In this document: positions 24,085-30,196 of the stretch, one piece after another
How positions within the stretch are numbered: position 1 is the first letter of the stretch
Layout of the letters: each line of letters opens with the position of its first letter
Source of the DNA: CAYRMN01 sp964425575
GTDB taxonomy: Bacteria; Patescibacteriota; Patescibacteriia; 2-12-FULL-60-25
Assembly (NCBI GenBank): GCA_964425575.1
Contig: CAYRMN010000003.1
Location: forward strand, 1 to 51,389
Direction of reading: 5' to 3'
DNA: 51,389 nucleotides
The notes under the pieces: model-generated
Seen by the model: the letters and a program-made list of their open reading frames with translations, nothing else
The model's database searches: none
Told to the model about the DNA's origin: nothing
Program-made: the position numbers and the translations under genes

Positions 24085-24645
24085 CTATATAAGGAGTGGC
24101 GTCGGGCCATAGGGCTGTTGTCTACTTGTCAGCCAAGACCAAAGCGCCTGCATGAGCTCATCGCTACCAAAGAAATACCCATCCGAGGAACTCAGCACTG
24201 GCCTCACACGAACAATGAATGCGGCGATGCTTTCCTCAGAGGCTGCAGCCACGATGCTCAAAACGGCTTGGTCTAGGTGAAATTCTTCCGGGATGATTAC
24301 AGCTGAGGTCGCGAGCGCATATCCAAGCAAATGCTCAAGCGAATCCGCCTTTTGAAAAAAGAATTTGCCACTTGAGTTGATTGCGCCGATCTTGTGCCCC
24401 CTGAGAGTATAGACAGCAATATATGTAACCACCTCGCCCGTTTTGCGACATGTTTCAGGATGTATTTCGAGGTCCCCTGTAGCAATACGGAAGCAAGAAT
24501 CAGATAGCTGAACCTCTCTCTGGCTCAGAAAGCTACATGTCCTAGTCTCTTCGCCGTGTCCACAAACCGCAGTTACATGCACCGTCATATCTGGCAATGA
24601 CCATGCATCCAAACGACGAATTAACTCTATTTTATCAAGGTGCAT
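24085..24645 (-). CDS. Unrecognised protein, 186 aa, with canonical Shine-Dalgarno
   Basis: I do not recognise a family. The protein is soluble, with no signal peptide or TM helix. Its first half is beta-rich with several Cys (AVCGHGEETRTCSFL, SDSCFRI, HPETCRKTGEVVTYIAVYTL) and its second half probably helical (LEHLLGYALATSAVII, VLSIVAAASEESIAAFIVRVRPVL), ending DELMQALWSWLTSRQ. Unlike most genes here it has a strong ribosome binding site, AGAAGGAG, 5 nt before the ATG. It stands alone between recG and the tRNA-Arg gene. It might be a recent arrival, but its base composition is not strikingly different. Confidence 0.65.
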   Translation of the reverse strand: MHLDKIELIRRLDAWSLPDMTVHVTAVCGHGEETRTCSFLSQREVQLSDSCFRIATGDLEIHPETCRKTGEVVTYIAVYTLRGHKIGAINSSGKFFFQKADSLEHLLGYALATSAVIIPEEFHLDQAVLSIVAAASEESIAAFIVRVRPVLSSSDGYFFGSDELMQALWSWLTSRQQPYGPTPLLI

Positions 24646-24751
24646 AAACGCTCCTTCTACCCGTATTTCTAATGCGCTACAAGCGCGTCATCCAGCTTAC
24701 GAGTCGGTCTACTATACATGAATTCTCTATTGATTCAAGGCTAGATAACGC

Positions 24752-24776
24752 AAAATCCCCCATTGTGGGGGATTTT
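24752..24776 (-). terminator. Intrinsic terminator after tRNA-Arg
   Basis: AAAATCCCCC-ATTGT-GGGGGATTTT, a perfect symmetric stem ending in T-runs on both strands, lies 3 nt beyond the tRNA-Arg CCA end. Confidence 0.9.
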
Positions 24777-24779
24777 ACC

Positions 24780-24856
24780 TGGTGCGACCGAGTCGATTCG
24801 AACGACTGACCTCCTCCTTCGCAGGGAGGCGCTCTATCCAGCTGAGCTACGGCCGC
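24780..24856 (-). tRNA. tRNA-Arg (anticodon GCG)
   Basis: A 77-nt cloverleaf: acceptor GCGGCCG/CGGTCGC (one G-U pair), D-arm GCTC/GAGC, anticodon stem CCTCC/GGAGG with the seven-base loop CTGCGAA, T-arm AGTCG-TTCGAAT-CGACT, and encoded ACCA. The loop puts GCG at positions 34-36, reading CGC and CGU. Most bacteria carry ACG (edited to ICG) in this isoacceptor, so G34 is unusual. A TATAAT box (24862-24867 on the minus strand) lies about 6 nt before the mature 5' end. Confidence 0.95.
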
Positions 24857-24880
24857 GAATATTATAGGACGCTCTCATCT

Positions 24881-24973
24881 GGCGATCTTCGGGCGCTTCG
24901 CTCAAAAAAATCCTCATCGCTATTCCCATAGCGCCTCCGGTTTTTCCGAGCTCCAGCATCCCGAATCTCATCC
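24881..24973 (-). ncRNA. Structured repeat element, copy A (possible structured RNA)
   Basis: Read on the minus strand it runs GGATGAGATTCGGGAT... to ...CCCGAAGATCGCC, with an outer stem (TTCGGG/CCCGAA, GCT/AGC), a middle stem AAAAACC/GGATTTTT and an inner stem CGCTAT/ATAGCG. It shares its conserved unpaired motifs (GGATGAGAT, CTGGAGC, GATGAGGA, AGATCGCC) with copy B, which faces it. Confidence 0.5.
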
Positions 24974-25030
24974 ACATGAGAACGTCCTATATGCTTTTGA
25001 ATGACTATTTATTAAACATTCTTTTAAAAA

Positions 25031-25123
25031 GGATGAGATGCGCCGGGCTGGAGCGAATAAAAACCGGATGCGTATGTACCCATACGATGAGGATTTTTAT
25101 GAGTGAAGCCCAAGCAGATCGCC
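25031..25123 (+). ncRNA. Structured repeat element, copy B (possible structured RNA)
   Basis: It starts GGATGAGATGCG and ends GCAGATCGCC, flanked by AAAAA and TTTTTT. The stems are GGGCT/AGCCC (outer), ATAAAAACC/GGATTTTTAT (middle) and CGTATG/CATACG (inner). Paired bases differ from copies A and C while staying complementary, and the purine-rich joining motifs are kept. The trailing T-run would let it terminate transcription. Confidence 0.5.
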
Positions 25124-25137
25124 TTTTTTAAAGAATG

Positions 25138-25644
25138 CTATATTTTGAGGAGCCGGCCGACTATATCAGATAAATGCTCCTCCTGCAAGACTAAATTCTC
25201 TTCCAAATATTGCTTCAAATGGCTACGAATTTCAAGCGGATTCTGGTCTTCCAGGAACAATCGAAGTCGCGGACGTAAAATACTGGCCTGTTCGATGTAC
25301 AGTACCTTGGTCTCTGGTGGCTGATAGACAATAGAAAAATTCGATAACTCTTTGTATTCATGGAATTTTCCATCAATAACCAAGCCATTTTCACCAATTT
25401 GAATCAGGACTGTTTGCGGACTTTGGCTTCCAGACAACACGAGCATGATCGCCATCAGCATGATCAGAAAGGCAAACAAGAAATTGCCCGTTACAATGGC
25501 ATAAATCACGAATCCAATCGCGATAATGCTCATAATGACGTACCATCGCGGACCGCGCGGATGAAACTCCCAGGCGGGCGCCTCCCATACAAACTGATCC
25601 TGGGCTTTCACGATCTCGTCCAATATTTCTGGGCTATAGGCCAT
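25138..25644 (-). CDS. Two-TM protein with C-terminal cytoplasmic domain
   Basis: 168 aa. The N-terminal segment FVWEAPAWEFHPRGPRWYVIM precedes two closely spaced TM helices (about 35-53 and 55-72). A mostly beta domain follows (about 78-140; VLIQIGENGLVIDGKFHEY, FSIVYQPPETKVLYIEQ) with a helical end. The W-P-R-G-PRWY motif before paired helices, followed by a PH-like or YcxB-like beta domain, is a pattern I associate with uncharacterised Patescibacteria membrane proteins, but I cannot name the family. TACACT ends 9 nt before the ATG and serves as its probable promoter. It is a single gene flanked by repeats. Confidence 0.75.
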   Translation of the reverse strand: MAYSPEILDEIVKAQDQFVWEAPAWEFHPRGPRWYVIMSIIAIGFVIYAIVTGNFLFAFLIMLMAIMLVLSGSQSPQTVLIQIGENGLVIDGKFHEYKELSNFSIVYQPPETKVLYIEQASILRPRLRLFLEDQNPLEIRSHLKQYLEENLVLQEEHLSDIVGRLLKI

Positions 25645-25653
25645 ATATGTAGC

Positions 25654-25659
25654 AGTGTA
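25654..25659 (-). promoter_or_regulatory. -10 box TACACT of the two-TM gene
   Basis: TGTGATACACT on the minus strand ends 9 nt before the ATG at 25644, giving a very short or absent leader. Confidence 0.45.
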
Positions 25660-25702
25660 TCACAGCTCCCCTAAGTATTCACCTTTTCCAAAAAACTCCC
25701 GT

Positions 25703-25777
25703 GTCGTCCTGAGCTTGTCGAAGGATCTTCTCGCGTCCAGAGTAGATCCTTCGACTCGCGGACTCACTCAGGACGAC
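25703..25777. repeat. GTCGTCCTGAGC palindromic repeat, copy 3
   Basis: A short 75-bp member: GTCGTCCTGAGCTTGTCGAAGG on the left and CCTTCGACTCGCGG..CTCAGGACGAC on the right. It lies between the two-TM gene and tRNA-Ser. Confidence 0.85.
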
Positions 25778-25844
25778 AAGCCGCCCTCACCTCTCGACGG
25801 AATAAGAAAATATGCTAAACTGAGGCAGTCAGAAACGACCATAT

Positions 25845-25934
<90 letters not shown>

Positions 25935-25937
25935 CGT

Positions 25938-25966
25938 AAAAAGCTCTCGCAAAAGCGAGAGCTTTT
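25938..25966 (+). terminator. Intrinsic terminator after tRNA-Ser
   Basis: AAAAGCTCTCGC-AAAA-GCGAGAGCTTTT is a perfect stem 4 nt after the CCA end, with a T-run on the plus strand. Confidence 0.9.
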
Positions 25967-26085
25967 GCGTTCGCTTCACGTGGCACAGCCATGGGAAGCG
26001 ATAGAGCATTTTACGTGCCCCGTGGGACATGTGAGCGAAGCGAGCTTACGTCCTTTACGGGGCTCTGTGCGCGTGAATTTACGTG

Positions 26086-26095
26086 NNNNNNNNNN
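26086..26095. other. Assembly gap (ten Ns)
   Basis: Ten Ns join two contigs. The left flank (25967-26085) repeatedly carries ACGTG/TTTACG motifs and no gene, and GACGTG resumes after the gap. The true gap length is unknown, so the order of the two halves depends on scaffolding. Confidence 0.97.
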
Positions 26096-26117
26096 GACGT
26101 GTCGTCCTTGATTCCAT

Positions 26118-26123
26118 TACACT
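26118..26123 (+). promoter_or_regulatory. -10 box TACACT of the VOC gene
   Basis: TACACT ends 8 nt before the ATG at 26132. There is no Shine-Dalgarno sequence between them. Confidence 0.45.
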
Positions 26124-26131
26124 TGAATTCT

Positions 26132-26557
26132 ATGACGACAATCAATCCGTACATCAATTTCAACGGGAATGCCGAGGAAGCGTTTACATTTTACAAATCT
26201 GTATTTGGCGGAGAGTTTGGAAAAATCACTCGCTTCAAAGACATCGCGGGCCCTGAATTCCCTATACCGGAAAACGAGGCACATAAAATATTGCGTATTA
26301 CCTTGCCTATTGGAAAAAATGTGTTGATCGCAAATGACGTTCCCGAAAGCATGGGGCGGGTAAATGAGAACGAAAACAGATCTAAAATAGCAATCAGTGC
26401 AGACAGCCGCGAAGAAGCTGACAAGTTATTTAACGGACTTTCAGAAGGTGGAGACATTGAAATGCCTATGTCTGACAGTCCGTGGGGTTCATATTTTGCG
26501 ATGTTTCGAGACAAATTTGGCATTGAGTGGACGGTAGAATTTGATCCAAAAATCTAG
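26132..26557 (+). CDS. VOC-superfamily (PhnB/glyoxalase-like) protein
   Basis: 141 aa, similar to the PhnB-like branch of the vicinal oxygen chelate fold: an opening TTINPYINFNGNAEEAFTFYKSVFGGE, a middle AHKILRITLPIGKNVLIANDV, and an end WGSYFAMFRDKFGIEWTVEFD. These proteins form beta-alpha-beta-beta-beta modules; the PhnB-like ones are mostly of unknown substrate and often lack full metal ligands. I chose the ATG at the start of the conserved fold; longer frames run back through the N gap. It is followed by the DUF2200 gene after 12 nt, so the two may be co-transcribed. Confidence 0.9.
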   Translation: MTTINPYINFNGNAEEAFTFYKSVFGGEFGKITRFKDIAGPEFPIPENEAHKILRITLPIGKNVLIANDVPESMGRVNENENRSKIAISADSREEADKLFNGLSEGGDIEMPMSDSPWGSYFAMFRDKFGIEWTVEFDPKI

Positions 26558-26569
26558 AAAAAACTGACA

Positions 26570-26920
26570 ATGACCAAACATCGCATCTATACCATGAGCT
26601 TCGCCAGCGTCTACCCTCTGTATGTTGCCAAGGCGGAGAGAAAGGGTCGCGCAAAAACGGAAGTTGATGAAATCATTCGCTGGTTGACTGGATACAGCCA
26701 GAAAAAGTTAGAGGCTCAACTAAAAAAACGAACAGATATTGAGACCTTTATTGCAGAGGCCCCAAAACTAAATCCTCTACGAGCTTTGATCAAAGGTGTC
26801 GTTTGTGGCGTTCGAGTGGAAGACATCAAAGAACCAACGATGCGGGAAATTCGCTACCTGGATAAACTGATCGATGAGTTAGCGAAAGGAAAAGCGATGG
26901 AGAAGATTCTGCGGAAATAG
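26570..26920 (+). CDS. DUF2200 family protein
   Basis: 116 aa, matching the DUF2200 family across its length: the opening RIYTMSFASVYPLYVAKAERKGR, then KTEVDEIIRWLTGYS, and NPLRALIKGVVCGVRVEDIKEPTMREIRYLDKLIDELAKGK. It is a small, helical, basic cytoplasmic protein of unknown function. This family and PhnB-like proteins are both widely shared between unrelated bacteria, so the pair may have arrived by transfer. It ends 4 nt before the converging hypothetical gene. Confidence 0.9.
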   Translation: MTKHRIYTMSFASVYPLYVAKAERKGRAKTEVDEIIRWLTGYSQKKLEAQLKKRTDIETFIAEAPKLNPLRALIKGVVCGVRVEDIKEPTMREIRYLDKLIDELAKGKAMEKILRK

Positions 26921-26924
26921 AAAT

Positions 26925-27581
26925 TTACGCTTCCCCGCAAATCACCAGTAATCGCGTACTCGACACCCAGTGACCTTCAAAGGTCGCAGCGCCCAAGTAA
27001 CGCTTTGGAAATGCCGCCGTCCAATCAAGAAACGGGATCAGACGATTTCCCTTTGCGTCAGAAAATACCGCACCAAGCGCAAAAATATGTTTCGCATTGA
27101 CCTGCTCTACTCGCTCCTGTTCGGTAATGACATGCATTTCGTCTTCAAGCTCAGGCTTCCACAGCGTTTTTGCAAATATCAGCAAATCGATCAGCCCTGC
27201 TGGTCGATATCCCCTTCCATCCATCCCCTCGAGCACTTCTTTTGTGGTGCAAAAATTTGGATGCGTTGAATCTCCGCGCTTTTTCGCTTCGATGATAAAT
27301 CCAATATCGAGCACAAGAGCTGTTTTGCTATGCTGATCTACATGAGACGATGTGTAAAGTCGATGCTGTAGCTCTTGATCCATCATTCCAATTCTCTCCA
27401 AGTCTTCTTTGGTTAATCTAAAATCAGACAACGGTCGACCTTGAGGATAGTCATGACTCATACGATCCAGTCCGTGAGTATGATCATCAGCCGTTCTCAT
27501 CCAGGCTGTTGGAGCAGGCAATGTCAAAAATGTTTCAGGTGTTTGAAGTGTAAATTCACCAGGCATCATATGAAGACACAT
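26925..27581 (-). CDS. Unrecognised protein, 218 aa
   Basis: A soluble protein with no recognised family. It has a Pro/Thr-rich start, then FRLTKEDLERIGMMDQELQHRLYTSSHVDQHSK (split here as a helical, His-rich segment), ALVLDIGFIIEAKKRGD, a mixed middle, and an end reading HWVSSTRLLVICGEA. No TM helix or signal is seen. Two in-frame ATGs near the start (MCLHMM) leave the N-terminus uncertain by four or five residues. It diverges from rarA with about 80 nt between the starts, so the promoters probably overlap. Confidence 0.6.
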   Translation of the reverse strand: MCLHMMPGEFTLQTPETFLTLPAPTAWMRTADDHTHGLDRMSHDYPQGRPLSDFRLTKEDLERIGMMDQELQHRLYTSSHVDQHSKTALVLDIGFIIEAKKRGDSTHPNFCTTKEVLEGMDGRGYRPAGLIDLLIFAKTLWKPELEDEMHVITEQERVEQVNAKHIFALGAVFSDAKGNRLIPFLDWTAAFPKRYLGAATFEGHWVSSTRLLVICGEA

Positions 27582-27649
27582 CTGAGCATAACGGAGAGGG
27601 TGTGTATTGGGAAGGGAAACTCACGCGTGACACACTAAAAAGAGCTGCG

Positions 27650-27655
27650 TATACT
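27650..27655 (+). promoter_or_regulatory. -10 box TATACT of rarA
   Basis: TATACT ends 6 nt before the ATG at 27662. This supports that start over an upstream in-frame codon at 27602. Confidence 0.55.
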
Positions 27656-27661
27656 CTTTCA

Positions 27662-28801
27662 ATGGAGCCACTTGCCTCAAAAATCCGGCCAACATCGCTG
27701 GACGAGTTTATTGGACAATCGCATTTGGTTGGCGCGGGGAAGCCAATTGAAGTCGCGATTTCCAAGCGGCATTTATTTTCCTTTATTTTATGGGGACCGC
27801 CAGGCGTGGGGAAAACAACACTCGCAAAAATGTACGCCCGTGCCCTTAAGGCTGAGTATCATGAACTCTCGGCTGTTTCTGCAGGGAAAGAGGATATTCG
27901 GAAGATTATTGAGGCACCAAGCGGATTATTCGGTCCCAAAATCCTCTTTTTGGATGAAATTCATCGCTTTAATAAAGCCCAACAGGACTTTCTGCTCCCC
28001 TACGTTGAATCTGGCACATTGACCTTAATCGGAGCGACGACAGAAAATCCCAGCTTTGAAGTGATCCCCGCCTTGCTATCTCGCTGTCGCGTGTTTGTGT
28101 TGAACGAGTTCAGCGCCGCAGAAATGAGCGATATTCTGAGACGCACCGGCTATGCAATCCCAACGGATGCCCATGACTGGTTGATTGCACTCGCGAATGG
28201 AGACGCGCGTCAGGCGATTACCATGCTTGAAAATACCTATACACTCTACGGAGAAATTACCCTTGATAATCTCAAAAATACTCTACAATCCAAGCATCTA
28301 CGGTACGATAAGAAAGGTGAAGAGCATTACAATACCATCAGCGCTTTTATCAAAAGCATGCGAGCCAGCCAGCCCGATGCAGCTCTGTATTATCTCTCAC
28401 GCATGATTGAATCTGGTGAAGATCCAAAATTCATCGCGAGGCGTATGGTTGTGTTTGCATCAGAAGACATCGGCATCGCTGATTCTCAGGCACTGGTCCT
28501 GGCCAATGCTGTCTTCCGTGCTGTAGAAACCATCGGATATCCAGAAGCTGGTATCAATTTAGGGCATGGGGTCGTGTATCTATCGCTCGCGCCAAAAAGC
28601 AGAGCTGCCTATGACGCCTATCTGGCTGCGATGAGTGACGCGAAGGAATTGGGTAATCTGCCCATCCCCCTCAACATCCGAAACGCCCCAACCAAACTCA
28701 TGAAAGACCTGGGCTATCACCAAGGATACGAACTATATACCAAAGCGGATTTACTACCGGAGCAGCTCAAAGGAAAAACCTATTTTAAGCCGATCGAATG
28801 A
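27662..28801 (+). CDS. rarA: Replication-associated recombination protein A (RarA/MgsA)
   Basis: An AAA+ ATPase related to clamp loaders that acts at stalled forks, 379 aa. It has the start PLASKIRPTSLDEFIGQSHL, Walker A GPPGVGKTT (about residue 48), the Walker B stretch ILFLDEIHRFNKAQQDFLLPYVE, sensor 1 LIGATTENPSFE, the arginine finger LLSRCRVF, and a C-terminal tetramerisation domain beginning KKGEEHYNTISAFIKSMRASQPDAALYYLSRM. The start was chosen because family homology begins there and a -10 box sits 6 nt upstream. Its C-terminus ends shortly after KDLGYHQGYE...KTYFKP, a normal RarA end. Confidence 0.96.
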   Translation: MEPLASKIRPTSLDEFIGQSHLVGAGKPIEVAISKRHLFSFILWGPPGVGKTTLAKMYARALKAEYHELSAVSAGKEDIRKIIEAPSGLFGPKILFLDEIHRFNKAQQDFLLPYVESGTLTLIGATTENPSFEVIPALLSRCRVFVLNEFSAAEMSDILRRTGYAIPTDAHDWLIALANGDARQAITMLENTYTLYGEITLDNLKNTLQSKHLRYDKKGEEHYNTISAFIKSMRASQPDAALYYLSRMIESGEDPKFIARRMVVFASEDIGIADSQALVLANAVFRAVETIGYPEAGINLGHGVVYLSLAPKSRAAYDAYLAAMSDAKELGNLPIPLNIRNAPTKLMKDLGYHQGYELYTKADLLPEQLKGKTYFKPIE

Positions 28802-28983
28802 CCCTGTAGACTTCATCCTTTCTTCACATGCCATTTGCTATGGTGTGAATGATCGAAGAGCGTTCTGTGCATATGCATATGAACGAAAGGACTTCTTCGG
28901 ATAATCTGGTGAAACAGGTATGGGTCACTGGATTACGCCGATGTGGGCTCCCCTTCTCCGATCACAACGCGCATCTTAATTCA

Positions 28984-28989
28984 TATCCT
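28984..28989 (+). promoter_or_regulatory. -10-like TATCCT of the secreted repeat-protein gene
   Basis: TATCCT ends 8 nt before the ATG at 28998. The 196-nt gap after rarA (28802-28997) otherwise holds short AT-rich stretches such as GCATATGCATATG and no gene I can support. Confidence 0.4.
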
Positions 28990-28997
28990 CACACCCT

Positions 28998-29789
28998 ATG
29001 ACCAATGCAAAAAAAAGACTCGCAATTGCCTCAGTCATCGCCACGCTGAGCGCCGGTGCGCTTGGAGCTGGTACGGTATTCGCCGCCCAGCATGGATCAG
29101 GACAACAATATGGCATGTCTGGTCTCGTACAAGCAATTTCTCAAAAATTTCACCTCGCGCCAAATGATGTTCAGGCAGTTATTGATCAACAGCGTCAACA
29201 AATGATGGATCAGATGAATAAGAAGTTTACAGATCGGCTCGCTACATCGCTGATTCAGGCCGTAAAAGATGGCAAGCTGACCCAGGCTCAGGTTGATGCA
29301 ATCACCGCCAAACAAGCTGAACTCAAGACATTCGAAGCGAGTTTGCAAGGAAAAAACCCAACCGATCGTCAAGCGGCCATGAAGACAAAAATGGATTCAC
29401 TCACACAGTGGGCTAAGGATAATGGTATTCCAGAACAGTATGTACTCATTGGTCGTGGCGTAATGGGGCGCCAGGGAATGGGCATGCAGAATCATGATCC
29501 GAAAGCCATGCTTGATCAGGCGGTAAAAGACGGGAAACTAACGCAAGCTCAGGAAGATCAAATTATCGCCAAACAAGCTGAAGTGAAGACGTTTATGGAC
29601 AGCTTGAAGGGAAAGAGCGCCGCAGACCGTCAAGCAGCCATGAAGAAAGAGCAGGACTCATTAAAACAGTGGGCGGCCTCCAATGACATTCCTAGCCAGT
29701 ATATTCTGCCATTTAAAGGCGGAATGATGGGTGGGCCCGGCAATGGACATGGCATGTCTGGCGGAATGCCTCATTGGGGACGGAGATAG
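28998..29789 (+). CDS. Secreted protein with a duplicated helical module
   Basis: 263 aa. A signal peptide (about 1-28; KKRLAIASVIATLSAGALGAGTVFA) is followed by a short region and two copies of a module of about 65 residues (around 74-145 and 172-240). Each contains QAVKDGKLTQAQ.D.I.AKQAE(L/V)KTF, then (A)DRQAAMK, then W(A)..N.IP.QY(V/I)L. The module resembles secreted DUF2680/YckD-like helical repeats. The tail is Gly/Met/His-rich (GGMMGGPGNGHGMSGGMPHWGRR), which could bind metal. The function is unknown. It is a monocistronic unit closed by a strong terminator. Confidence 0.8.
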   Translation: MTNAKKRLAIASVIATLSAGALGAGTVFAAQHGSGQQYGMSGLVQAISQKFHLAPNDVQAVIDQQRQQMMDQMNKKFTDRLATSLIQAVKDGKLTQAQVDAITAKQAELKTFEASLQGKNPTDRQAAMKTKMDSLTQWAKDNGIPEQYVLIGRGVMGRQGMGMQNHDPKAMLDQAVKDGKLTQAQEDQIIAKQAEVKTFMDSLKGKSAADRQAAMKKEQDSLKQWAASNDIPSQYILPFKGGMMGGPGNGHGMSGGMPHWGRR

Positions 29790-29805
29790 TAAAAAGCATC
29801 AGTGC

Positions 29806-29841
29806 AAAGAAAAACTCCATTTTACATTGGAGTTTTTCTTT
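29806..29841 (+). terminator. Intrinsic terminator after the secreted repeat-protein gene
   Basis: AAAGAAAAACTCCA pairs perfectly with TGGAGTTTTTCTTT around an 8-nt loop, ending in T-rich sequence. Confidence 0.9.
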
Positions 29842-29929
29842 ATATCAGCAATCAGCTCATACAAAAACTCCAATTCATTGTGTGAAATACCCTCTCAATG
29901 CTAAGCTTCATGCTACTCAAATCATCTGT

Positions 29930-30196
29930 ATGAGCACTTGGTGCGTGTATATTGTTCGTTGTGTAGATGGCAGTCTATATACGGGTATTTCAACGGATAT
30001 TGATCGACGAATACAGACTCACAACCAAGGAAAGGGTGCAGCCTATACACGTAGCCATCGACCGGTTGTACTGGTATGGCGTCAAGCTGTTCGCACAGAA
30101 TCAGAGGCACGAAAGCAAGAAGCTTGCATCAAACATCTTTCAAAACAACAAAAAGAAGACTTCATCCGCCAACACACGGGCACTAATCCCCTATGA
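29930..30196 (+). CDS. GIY-YIG domain protein (UPF0213/YhbQ-like)
   Basis: An 88-aa single-domain GIY-YIG nuclease-fold protein: CVYIVRCVDGSLYTGISTDIDRRIQTHNQG supplies the VYI..YTG motif, the Arg and the conserved His. VLVWRQAVRTESEARKQEACIKHLSKQQK carries the conserved Glu. Such stand-alone proteins are of unknown substrate; the fold is that of UvrC and homing endonuclease catalytic domains. Its stop overlaps the start of the first ABC gene by four bases (ATGA), so the three genes are likely transcribed together, although a functional link is not evident. Confidence 0.9.
   Translation: MSTWCVYIVRCVDGSLYTGISTDIDRRIQTHNQGKGAAYTRSHRPVVLVWRQAVRTESEARKQEACIKHLSKQQKEDFIRQHTGTNPL

Noticed and set aside
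23924..24112. A plus-strand frame of about 62 codons between recG and the unknown gene
   Set aside because: It is TTG-started, has no ribosome binding site or family resemblance, and overlaps the end of the opposite gene.
24881..25123. Hammerhead or other known ribozyme in the structured repeat
   Set aside because: The GATGAG and GAA fragments are suggestive, but the conserved core order of a hammerhead is not present in all copies.
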